DNA of 7,387 bases from Euryarchaeota archaeon UBA623 (GTDB lineage: Archaea; Thermoplasmatota; Poseidoniia; Poseidoniales; Thalassarchaeaceae). The translations under genes and the position numbers were made by a program. The DNA lies in the NCBI GenBank assembly GCA_002505325.1, contig DAUV01000032.1, forward strand, positions 1 to 7,387, in the 5' to 3' direction. Of the stretch, positions 1-5,448 are shown piece by piece; positions within the stretch are counted from its first letter, which is position 1, and each line of letters begins with the position of its first letter. The notes under the pieces were generated by a model that was not told the DNA's origin, did no database searches, and saw only the letters and a list, made by a program, of their open reading frames with translations.

Positions 1-20
1 GTCGAAAACCACCCGTAACG

Positions 21-668
21 GTGATAGCGAGGGCGCTTGCGGGCAGGGTCGTGTCTGGTTGGCGTGATAGGCTCGATGAGTTGGATTCCGAACATAGATA
101 CATGCTCGAGGGCGGCTCGCTCAGCCAGATGTTTCTGCGTTATCCCCTGACGGTTTCACATCCGGTTTTCGTCGGCGGGTTCTACGGACTTTTGATAGGC
201 CTGACTCTGCTTCTGCCATACGGCTACATAGGAAATATCGAGGAGCAGGCAGTAGAGGAGACTCTCAGAGATTGGGGTCTGCAGACACTGATTCTCATCA
301 CCCTGACAGCTTTTCTGGGCGGCTTCTCCTCGATGCTGGCATCGATAGTAAAGCGTCCTCCGATTCGCCTTGAGAACCGCCGTAGATACCTGTTCCCATT
401 CCCTTTCATTGGCTTGGCGGTGCTCTCTGTCTCGATGATGTACGAGATTCCTGACTATGCGATTTGGGTGGGTTGGTTCTGCTTCGTCTACCCTGGCCCC
501 CTCTACATCCACCTCTCGTACGCGCCTAGATGGAGGATACTCGACAGGCTCGATCGTGGGCTCACACCATTTGAGGGAATGCGCAGGACGATTGACGAGG
601 GGCTTGCGGACGAGCCTTCGGAAGCGGATGATGGAGAACTTGAGGAAGTCGTCGAGGCTTCCTTCTAG
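21..668 (+). CDS. Four-helix integral membrane protein of unknown function
   Basis: I do not recognise this family. The 215-residue reading has about four hydrophobic segments, near residues 48-68, 87-109, 124-141 and 145-165. A charged N-terminal stretch precedes them, and an Asp/Glu-rich tail covers about the last 25 residues (from residue 190). A basic loop, residues 111-123, lies between the second and third helices. Aromatic and proline residues crowd the last helix pair. The start is uncertain. GTG at 21 is the first usable start seen, but the frame is open to the window edge, so the gene may begin outside. An ATG at 102 (Met28) would give 188 residues and keep every membrane segment. 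The gene ends on a CTAG that also carries the stop of the convergent thioesterase gene. No catalytic motif was seen. That it is a real membrane protein gene is fairly sure; its function is not known. Confidence 0.68.
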   Translation: MIARALAGRVVSGWRDRLDELDSEHRYMLEGGSLSQMFLRYPLTVSHPVFVGGFYGLLIGLTLLLPYGYIGNIEEQAVEETLRDWGLQTLILITLTAFLGGFSSMLASIVKRPPIRLENRRRYLFPFPFIGLAVLSVSMMYEIPDYAIWVGWFCFVYPGPLYIHLSYAPRWRILDRLDRGLTPFEGMRRTIDEGLADEPSEADDGELEEVVEASF

Positions 669-1102
669 CCACCCCCAGTGGCTTCGAGTTGTAGAATACT
701 GGCCCTCAAGGAATCGGGCATAGGTGTGCTAGAGTCGGAATTGTAGTCGAAGACGACGCCTGAAACGGTACCTGTAGCGACGGTTTCATCGCCCTTGACA
801 GAGCTAGTGATTCGGTATCCCATCTCAAACGACGCGTTGCCTATACGAGTGACAGTGGTATGGACAGTTATAGTATCAGGAAACTCGACCGGGGAGCTGT
901 AATCCACTCTAAGCCCGGCGAGAATAGGTCCGATTCCCTCGGAGTCAAACAGGTCAGTGAAGCCACAGGCGATGAAGTAGTGCATGCGAGCAGTTTCCAT
1001 CCACCTGATGAATACAGTGTGGTTGACATGATTGAGGGCATCCATCTCACCCCACTGTACAGGAATCTCACAACTGATTGGCCAGCGGCCTAACTCACTC
1101 AT
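665..1102 (-). CDS. Acyl-CoA thioesterase, hotdog fold (4HBT / YbgC-FadM type)
   Basis: Predicted cytoplasmic hydrolase of acyl-CoA thioesters, 145 residues, a normal length for a single hotdog domain. The family signature is near the N-terminus: WGEMDALNHVNH (residues 17-28) followed by FIRWMETAR (31-39). This matches the pattern of the YbgC/FadM group, in which the conserved Asp (here Asp21) is the catalytic residue. A later DYSSPVEFPD (67-76) matches the second conserved strand and turn. The substrate chain length cannot be read from the sequence. I chose the ATG at 1102 because a GGGAGG lies 8 nt upstream and the protein then starts just before the fold. A longer in-frame reading to 1135 would overlap the upstream gene more and lacks support. 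The first 8 bp overlap the end of the small membrane protein gene, so translation is probably coupled. It is the last gene of the kbl string. Confidence 0.86.
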   Translation of the reverse strand: MSELGRWPISCEIPVQWGEMDALNHVNHTVFIRWMETARMHYFIACGFTDLFDSEGIGPILAGLRVDYSSPVEFPDTITVHTTVTRIGNASFEMGYRITSSVKGDETVATGTVSGVVFDYNSDSSTPMPDSLRASILQLEATGGG

Positions 1103-1319
1103 CACCCGGGCCTCCCGGTATATTACGGGCGACAATCCAATACAGAGCCAATCCAGTAAACACGGCGAGCAGTCCTTTCCATGCCCCCAGTTCTTCGGCA
1201 GGAGGCAGGGCTCCCGATTCCTGCATCCAAGATAGTACGGCGAACATTATGCCGAAAGCTGATGCGATTAGCCACACCACAAGCAGTTTTTCCCTATTCT
1301 CAGTTGTCTGTGTAGTCAT
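1095..1319 (-). CDS. Small two-helix membrane protein, unknown function
   Basis: 74 residues with two predicted membrane helices, at about 11-31 and 47-66. They are joined by a short loop with two prolines and several acidic residues. The tail is short, Gly/Pro-rich and acidic. The N-terminus is polar (MTTQTTENREK). I recognise no family and see no catalytic residues or cysteine pairs. The ATG at 1319 is well supported: minus-strand GAGGAG lies 5 nt upstream and overlaps the stop codon of the kbl-like gene, 9 nt away. The 3' end overlaps the thioesterase start by 8 bp. This linkage on both sides makes it a credible gene despite its size and suggests it is made together with Kbl and the thioesterase. 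Whether it works with them, for example as a membrane anchor, cannot be judged from sequence alone. Confidence 0.76.
   Translation of the reverse strand: MTTQTTENREKLLVVWLIASAFGIMFAVLSWMQESGALPPAEELGAWKGLLAVFTGLALYWIVARNIPGGPGDE
1111..1116 (-). promoter_or_regulatory. Shine-Dalgarno site deciding the thioesterase start
   Basis: On the minus strand the hexamer GGGAGG sits 8 nt before the ATG at 1102, inside the end of the preceding small membrane protein gene. It supports the shorter 145-residue thioesterase over the 156-residue reading. Confidence 0.7.
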
Positions 1320-1324
1320 CTTAT

Positions 1325-1330
1325 CTCCTC
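1325..1330 (-). promoter_or_regulatory. Shine-Dalgarno site of the small membrane protein gene
   Basis: Minus-strand GAGGAG, 5 nt before the ATG at 1319 and overlapping the kbl stop codon (TGA, 1331-1329). This arrangement is typical of re-initiation within an operon. Confidence 0.7.
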
Positions 1331-2507
1331 AAATCAATCCGAGTTCCTGTCCACAAGTTTCGAACTTACTCAAAACCACCTGCAAATCATCACGGGTAAG
1401 TCCGGCAGACATCTGTGTACGCACCCGTGCCTTGTCACGAGCTACCATGGGGAAAACAATGGCGCCCACCAGTACTCCTTCCCTCCTCAATGCAGCAGAT
1501 AGGTCCTGCGCCAATCGACTCTCTTCGCACATCACCGGGATAATGGGAGTCTCACTCACGCCCGTGTCAAAGCCCAAGGAGTCCAGTTCTCCTCGGAAGT
1601 ATTCAGTGTTGTCCCATAGCCTACGGACGTGTTGCGGCTCGGACATCAGGACCTCTATGGCCGCCTTCTGTGCAGCGGCCACTCCGGGTGGCTGGCTGCC
1701 TGAGAGTAGCCACGAGCGGCTGTGGTTGAGTGCGTGCCTTCGAACGTCCTCCGAGCCTGCGACAATGCCACCTTGGACACCCAGTGCCTTGGAATAAGAG
1801 CCAATCTCAAAGGTTACTCGCCCCTGCAATCCGAAGTGTGCGACTATCCCGCGACCGTTTCCCAGGACTCCTTCGCCGTGGCAGTCGTCGACGAACACCA
1901 TAGCGTCATGCTGCTCAGCGAGTTCCGTAATCTCGTCCAGCGGTGCAATGTCGCCATCCATGCTGAACACGCCATCGGTGATGATCAGTTTCCTCTCGCT
2001 GCTCGAGTGCTCCTTCAGGACCTTTTCGAGCGCGGCCATGTCATTATGCTGGTACACCGCTCTAGATGCCTTGGTCAGTCTGACTCCGTCGATGATGGAA
2101 CCGTGATTCAACTCATCTGAGATTATGACATCCTCAGGGCCGCGAACGAGAGTGGGTATGAGGCCCACATTGGCAGTGTAGCCGGCTGAGTAAATCAGCG
2201 CTGCCTCGACCTCTTTGAAGTGAGCGCATACTCTCTCAGCCTCAAGATGTAGATCGAGAGTTCCGGCTATCGCGCGTACCGAACCCGAACCGGCCCCATA
2301 CTTGCGGGTGGCTTCCACGGCTGCTTCGACAACCTTGGGGTGAGTTGTCAAGTTGAGGTAGTTGTTGGCTGAGAGCAATATCATCTCCCTACCGTCCACC
2401 ATGCAACGCGGTTCGCTAGCCGATTGTAGGGCCGGCGGGTTCCAGTCAAGACCCTGAGATTGCAGTTGCTCGTAGCGCTCACGCATCCACGACAGATCGG
2501 CCGCCAT
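1329..2507 (-). CDS. kbl: Glycine C-acetyltransferase (2-amino-3-ketobutyrate CoA ligase)
   Basis: A pyridoxal-phosphate enzyme of the alpha-oxoamine synthase family, 392 residues from the ATG. In threonine breakdown Kbl converts 2-amino-3-oxobutyrate and CoA to glycine and acetyl-CoA in the cytoplasm. Similarity to the E. coli Kbl I recall runs end to end: SANNYLNL (46-53), ISDELNHGSIIDGVRL (129-144), TDGVFSMDGDI (177-187), and ARVRTQMSAG (360-369) near the C-terminus. The ring-stacking His135, the cofactor-binding Asp207 or Asp208 and His210, and the Schiff-base lysine Lys240 (in SYSKALG) are all present. BioF-type 7-keto-8-aminopelargonate synthase is the main alternative, but the LNH-IIDGVRL and RTQMSA blocks favour Kbl. 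The DDSHAVG block reads DDCHGEG here. The start is ATG at 2507; TTG at 2516 would add three residues. Neither has a well-placed Shine-Dalgarno site. No threonine dehydrogenase gene is in the window. It is the first gene of a three-gene minus-strand string. Confidence 0.87.
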   Translation of the reverse strand: MAADLSWMRERYEQLQSQGLDWNPPALQSASEPRCMVDGREMILLSANNYLNLTTHPKVVEAAVEATRKYGAGSGSVRAIAGTLDLHLEAERVCAHFKEVEAALIYSAGYTANVGLIPTLVRGPEDVIISDELNHGSIIDGVRLTKASRAVYQHNDMAALEKVLKEHSSSERKLIITDGVFSMDGDIAPLDEITELAEQHDAMVFVDDCHGEGVLGNGRGIVAHFGLQGRVTFEIGSYSKALGVQGGIVAGSEDVRRHALNHSRSWLLSGSQPPGVAAAQKAAIEVLMSEPQHVRRLWDNTEYFRGELDSLGFDTGVSETPIIPVMCEESRLAQDLSAALRREGVLVGAIVFPMVARDKARVRTQMSAGLTRDDLQVVLSKFETCGQELGLI

Positions 2508-2603
2508 GCTCCGCAAATACCGGTGAGGTTCATGGCTCCATCGGAACAGACCACACAGTTTCGATATCCGAGTGCTTCATTTCTGATACCGCTACCGCGA
2601 ATC
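2508..2603. promoter_or_regulatory. Divergent intergenic region between kbl and the PqqB-like gene
   Basis: These 96 bp separate two divergent start codons, so they should hold both promoters. Neither start has a well-spaced Shine-Dalgarno sequence. An AT-richer patch with TTTCGATATC lies at about 2559-2568. It could serve as a weak TATA-like box for the plus-strand gene about 40 nt before its ATG. Its reverse, GATATCGAAA, could serve kbl about 60 nt before its ATG. No clear B recognition element or operator stands out. The promoter role follows from position; the box assignment is a weak guess. Confidence 0.4.
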
Positions 2604-3470
2604 ATGGAAGTGACTCTGGTACTTCTCGGAATTGCGCAGGACGGAGGCGTACCGCATGCAGGCTGCTCGTGCGTGCGATGTATGGCGGCGCATCGCGATC
2701 CTTCGCTCCGCCGGCACCCTGTGGCGTGTGGAATTCGCGGAAGTGACGGTAGTCTGCATCTCGTCGAGGCGAGTCGTTCTCTGCCTGATCAGATGTGGTT
2801 ATGGGCAGAGGCGATGGGTGCCGAGAGAGTTGCACGTCCGGATAGCGTCAGCCTGACTCATATCCACCTAGGACACATAGACGGGTTAGGGCAGTTTGGA
2901 AACGAGGTGATGGGATGCTTAGAACTGCCACTGTTCGCTAGTGCTTCTGTCTTGGAGGAGTTGACCAAGAGAGGGTCGTTGGGGCCATTCGAGGCTATGG
3001 AAGCAGTGCCGATGGAGAGATTTAGCCCAAGCGTGAACTGCGGCTTTGAGATGGAGTTCGTGCCCGTCCCTCACAGAGATGAGCACGCCGACACCCACGC
3101 CGTGATAATCAGGGGGCCTTCTCACTCCGTACTCTTCCTGCCGGACCACGATGACTGGGCTCAGACTCTTGACAGACACGGCGCTAACTCAATTCGTCAG
3201 TGGTTGTCGGACCTCGAAGTTGACATTGCCTTGCTCGACGGTTCGTTCTGGGACTCGAGCGAGTTGCCCGATCGTGATATGTCCGAGGTACCTCACCCGA
3301 CCGTAACTGAGACCCTAGCGAGACTGGGTGAACGAGTCGAGGGCGATGTCGCGATACACTTCATCCACCTGAATCACTCCAACCCCCTTCTAGGTCAAGG
3401 ACCGGAGGTCGAGGAGTTGTCAGACTTAGGTTGGCAGGTTTCAGCACAGGGGCAACAGTTTACTCTCTGA
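2604..3470 (+). CDS. PqqB-like metallo-beta-lactamase-fold hydrolase
   Basis: 288 residues, about the length of PqqB. The N-terminus has a CxCxxC cluster (Cys21, Cys23, Cys26) after LGIAQDGG, as in PqqB. There follow LTHIHLGH (His86, His88, His91), a His-rich VPHRDEHADTH stretch (157-165), LPDH (Asp181, His182), LLDGSFW with ELPDRDM (210-226), and a C-terminal HFIHLNHSNPLL (252-263). This pattern fits PqqB-like stand-alone metallo-hydrolases, in which the usual HxHxDH reads HxHxGH. PqqB acts in pyrroloquinoline quinone synthesis as an oxygenase, but no pqqA, C, D or E gene is nearby, so the true substrate is unknown. Metal binding is likely. I chose ATG 2604 because homology begins there; longer readings back to 2460 run into the divergent kbl gene. 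No Shine-Dalgarno site is visible, so the mRNA may be leaderless. A riboflavin kinase gene follows 44 bp downstream on the same strand. Confidence 0.83.
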   Translation: MEVTLVLLGIAQDGGVPHAGCSCVRCMAAHRDPSLRRHPVACGIRGSDGSLHLVEASRSLPDQMWLWAEAMGAERVARPDSVSLTHIHLGHIDGLGQFGNEVMGCLELPLFASASVLEELTKRGSLGPFEAMEAVPMERFSPSVNCGFEMEFVPVPHRDEHADTHAVIIRGPSHSVLFLPDHDDWAQTLDRHGANSIRQWLSDLEVDIALLDGSFWDSSELPDRDMSEVPHPTVTETLARLGERVEGDVAIHFIHLNHSNPLLGQGPEVEELSDLGWQVSAQGQQFTL

Positions 3471-3514
3471 TTCACAATGAGGAATATTATGAGCGGTCGC
3501 CTCGGGGTAGGGCC

Positions 3515-3949
3515 GTGCATCTGAGTGGGATTGTGTCGAGCGGGTTGGGCAGAGCCCATGTCTTCATGGCACAACCGCACTACCAGAATCAGTTCAAGGG
3601 TGTCTTGGGCACTGGTGCTTGGCCAGGCACTCTGAATATCGACCTGTATGGAGATAATCTATCCAACTACAAGGGACTGAGGGTCCTAGCAGGCCTTGAG
3701 AAAGGCGAGAGTGCTGAGAGTGCTGAGCCGATTAGGATACAGGGTTTCGAGCGGTCGGGTCGCTCGTTTGGAGGGGCGACCGCGTTCAAGGCTGAAATCA
3801 GTAGAGGCGGAGACGAATGGATATCCTGCGCAATCCTCATCCCAGATCTGACCCGGCACACCCAAACAGCTGAGGTGATTTCGTCCTCCTTCCTGCGTGA
3901 GGCATTGCCATGCGAAGATGGTGACGAGATTATTATCAGACTCATTTGA
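3515..3949 (+). CDS. ribK: CTP-dependent riboflavin kinase (archaeal RibK, DUF120)
   Basis: Phosphorylates riboflavin to FMN with CTP rather than ATP, the archaeal route to flavin cofactors; cytoplasmic. At 144 residues from the GTG it is close to the roughly 135-residue Methanocaldococcus enzyme. Family features in order: GIVSSGLG (5-12), the YQNQFKGVLG region (23-32), PGTLN (37-41), SFGGATAFKAEI (84-95), AILIPDLTRH (106-115), and EVISSSFLREAL with DGDEIIIRL (120-143). The start is uncertain. GTG 3515 places the fold at residue 2 and has a G-rich stretch (GGGGTAGGG) just upstream. TTG 3431 would add 28 residues that look unlike the family and overlap the preceding gene. No N-terminal helix-turn-helix domain, present in some relatives, is seen. 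A 9-bp tandem duplication adds residues in a surface loop. It probably shares an mRNA with the PqqB-like gene, and its end overlaps the truA end by 8 bp. Confidence 0.83.
   Translation: MHLSGIVSSGLGRAHVFMAQPHYQNQFKGVLGTGAWPGTLNIDLYGDNLSNYKGLRVLAGLEKGESAESAEPIRIQGFERSGRSFGGATAFKAEISRGGDEWISCAILIPDLTRHTQTAEVISSSFLREALPCEDGDEIIIRLI
3707..3727 (+). repeat. In-frame 9-bp tandem duplication within ribK
   Basis: GAGAGTGCT occurs twice in tandem (3707-3715 and 3716-3724), followed by a further GAG. It encodes Glu-Ser-Ala-Glu-Ser-Ala-Glu, at about residues 65-71 of RibK, between the PGTLN motif and the next conserved block. The perfect identity and preserved frame suggest a recent slippage event in a loop. 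Confidence 0.75.
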
Positions 3950-4817
3950 GCCGCTTCAACCACTCTCGCTCCAGTAACGTAGCCATCTCAAGGCGGGCAA
4001 GTGCAAGCCACCTAGTGTGGCCTCTCATGTCACTCGGTGGCTCGGAGAACCAACTTGTGTCAGGCAGCAAGCCGTTATTCATCCCCTCTGAATGTGGGTT
4101 CTCTATCGACCATAGGACAAGTCCATCTGAAGGTGAGCGACCAAGATCGATGGGGTCTTCGGGATTGTCGAGGGCGGTTCGGATATCCTCCAGTGTGTTC
4201 CTGCCCGATACTACTCCGGAGATTGCGCTAGCTATTCTGCGCACTTGGTTCCAGAGGAATGCGCGGGACCTCACCGAGATCCCGATTACCCTTCCGTCGG
4301 AGGAGAGCCATGGAGTGCACTCATCGATTGTCCTCATCGGATCCTTTCCCTCCTCTAGCCTACACATGTTGGTGAAGTCATGCTCTCCCTCAAACAGGGA
4401 GCATGCCTCGGCAAAGATCTCGGTATCGACCTCGCGAGGCCAATCATGCATGACCTCGGTGCGAAACAGGTAGTGACGCGCCGTAGGGTACCTGATGTGG
4501 GCATCCTCAGGTATGCCCCTCGCACTCCAAACCACCATCCCTATGGGAAGATTGTCATTCATCGCCCTCAGTAGATTCGTCTCCTCAATGGAGCGAGCAA
4601 CCTCGGCAGGGAGATCTATTCGAGCCAGATTCATCCTGACGCTGACTCCAGCATCGGTCCGACTGGACATCTCTAGGCAGCCCTCTCTCCACCAGTCCAG
4701 TCTCTCAAGCGCTCGGATGAGAGCGCCTTCGACGGTTCGGATATCGGGCTGGACTTGAGAACCGTGGAAGGCGTCGCCGTGGTAGCCGAGCGCGACCATC
4801 ACTCGGTCACTGTCCAA
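3942..4817 (-). CDS. truA: tRNA pseudouridine synthase TruA
   Basis: Isomerises uridine to pseudouridine in the anticodon arm of tRNA, classically positions 38-40. 291 residues. The N-terminal strand and GYHGDAFHGSQVQPDIRTVEGAL pattern (11-33) match TruA. The catalytic aspartate is Asp55 in SSRTDAGVS (51-59), with Ser where many bacterial enzymes have His. Also present are the conserved tyrosine in RHYLFRT (114-120), the FLWNQVRRI block (187-195) and PSDGLVLW (229-236). A C-terminal extension of about 45 residues (247-291), with several Trp and Arg residues, goes beyond the core fold. The start is TTG at 4817: minus-strand GGGGTGG lies 7 nt upstream, and the stop of the TPR gene is 14 nt upstream. 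ATG 4799 (Met7) is the alternative. Last gene of the right-hand minus-strand string. The 3' end overlaps the ribK end by 8 bp. Confidence 0.9.
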   Translation of the reverse strand: MDSDRVMVALGYHGDAFHGSQVQPDIRTVEGALIRALERLDWWREGCLEMSSRTDAGVSVRMNLARIDLPAEVARSIEETNLLRAMNDNLPIGMVVWSARGIPEDAHIRYPTARHYLFRTEVMHDWPREVDTEIFAEACSLFEGEHDFTNMCRLEEGKDPMRTIDECTPWLSSDGRVIGISVRSRAFLWNQVRRIASAISGVVSGRNTLEDIRTALDNPEDPIDLGRSPSDGLVLWSIENPHSEGMNNGLLPDTSWFSEPPSDMRGHTRWLALARLEMATLLEREWLKRLK

Positions 4818-4824
4818 GGGTCCG

Positions 4825-4831
4825 CCACCCC
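4825..4831 (-). promoter_or_regulatory. Shine-Dalgarno site supporting a TTG start for truA
   Basis: Minus-strand GGGGTGG, 7 nt before TTG 4817, within the 14-nt gap after the TPR gene stop. It favours the TTG over the internal ATG at 4799. Confidence 0.55.
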
Positions 4832-5377
4832 TCAGTCCTCAGCGAGGTACTCCGTCGCTTCATTAGCAGAAGGGAAACCTAGACCGAGCAGAGCGAACTC
4901 TATGGCGACCGGGACGTACTGCCTCGCGAACGAGTGACTGCGATCGAAGTCGGTCTTGAGGTCGACTGCGTCGATTAGCATGCGGGCAGCTTCGTAGAGA
5001 TGGAATGAGACGTCGACCTCATCGTCCGAAGCGCCGAGGTCGCGCAACTTCTGGAACTCGCGCACGGCCATTGGTATGCGGTCAAACTCCAGCAGAGCGT
5101 TGGCGTGCGCGGCCAGATACTCGGAGTTATCGGGAGCGAGCCCGGACGCCTTGCGGAAGTATGCTGCGACCTGCCCCTCATTGATACGGTCCTTGCCATT
5201 GTCATCGATATTGCCATTTTGCTGAATCTCAAAAAGTGCTGCCTCAGCCCAACCATGGTATCCTAGAGGGTCATCCGGATTAGTATCGACATGAGACTCG
5301 AAAAGTGCCATTGCCCCCATGAAATCGCCTTGGGTGATATGTTGGGCTGCTCTTGTCACCAAGTCCTCATCACTCAT
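4832..5377 (-). CDS. Tetratricopeptide-repeat protein
   Basis: 181 residues, predicted cytoplasmic, with no signal peptide or membrane segment. Two or more helical TPR-like units are visible: about residues 5-38 (ending NPDDP) and 68-112 (ending one helix with GLAPDNSEY, then a second helix pair). A further helical segment at 122-165 may form another degenerate unit. TPR proteins act as protein-binding scaffolds; no catalytic residues are seen and the partner is unknown. Between the first two units is a loop, residues 54-67, rich in Asn, Asp and Gly, with the spacing N-x-D-x-N-G and Glu67 at position 12. It resembles an EF-hand loop but lacks the usual hydrophobic residue at position 8. I chose ATG 5377 because GAGG lies 7 nt upstream. 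The open frame extends 39 codons further, but that stretch looks non-coding and carries inverted repeats. truA follows after 14 nt, so the two are probably co-transcribed. Confidence 0.8.
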   Translation of the reverse strand: MSDEDLVTRAAQHITQGDFMGAMALFESHVDTNPDDPLGYHGWAEAALFEIQQNGNIDDNGKDRINEGQVAAYFRKASGLAPDNSEYLAAHANALLEFDRIPMAVREFQKLRDLGASDDEVDVSFHLYEAARMLIDAVDLKTDFDRSHSFARQYVPVAIEFALLGLGFPSANEATEYLAED

Positions 5378-5384
5378 TCCATCG

Positions 5385-5388
5385 CCTC
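5385..5388 (-). promoter_or_regulatory. Shine-Dalgarno core for the TPR gene
   Basis: Minus-strand GAGG, 7 nt before ATG 5377. It supports the 181-residue start over the longer open frame reaching 5494, which would overlap the upstream gene. Confidence 0.55.
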
Positions 5389-5399
5389 GGTCATGACTT

Positions 5400-5424
5400 G
5401 GTGGGCCCACCGTTATGAACGGTG
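5400..5424. repeat. Two overlapping inverted repeats before the TPR gene
   Basis: GGTGGGCCCACC (5400-5411) is a perfect 12-bp palindrome. CACCGTT (5408-5414), a 3-base ATG loop, and AACGGTG (5418-5424) form a perfect 7-bp stem. The two share the four bases CACC (5408-5411), so in RNA only one can form fully. They lie in the 71-bp gap between the lipocalin-like gene and the TPR gene, 23 bp upstream of the TPR start codon. Possible roles are an operator, an attenuator-like RNA switch, or an mRNA processing or stability element; none is proven. There is no downstream T-tract on the minus strand to suggest a simple terminator. Confidence 0.6.
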
Positions 5425-5448
5425 CGGAAGAGGTGTTTACCTGCCACC

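Noticed and set aside
1078..1797. Long plus-strand open frame of 239 codons
   Set aside because: Antisense to kbl and the small membrane protein gene, both of which have strong support. The product is Ser/Thr/Pro-rich with no recognisable domain.
2460..2603. N-terminal extension of the PqqB-like protein by 48 codons
   Set aside because: It would overlap the start of the divergent kbl gene, and family similarity begins at the ATG at 2604.
3431..3514. TTG start of ribK at 3431
   Set aside because: The added 28 residues do not look like the family and overlap the preceding gene. It remains possible, but GTG 3515 fits the known length better.
3946..4473. Plus-strand open frame of 175 codons
   Set aside because: Lies fully antisense to truA, whose motifs are clear; composition is typical of an antisense shadow.
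5400..5424. Intrinsic terminator after the lipocalin-like gene
   Set aside because: The hairpins have no T-tract downstream on the minus strand, and archaeal termination usually depends on T-rich stretches rather than hairpins.
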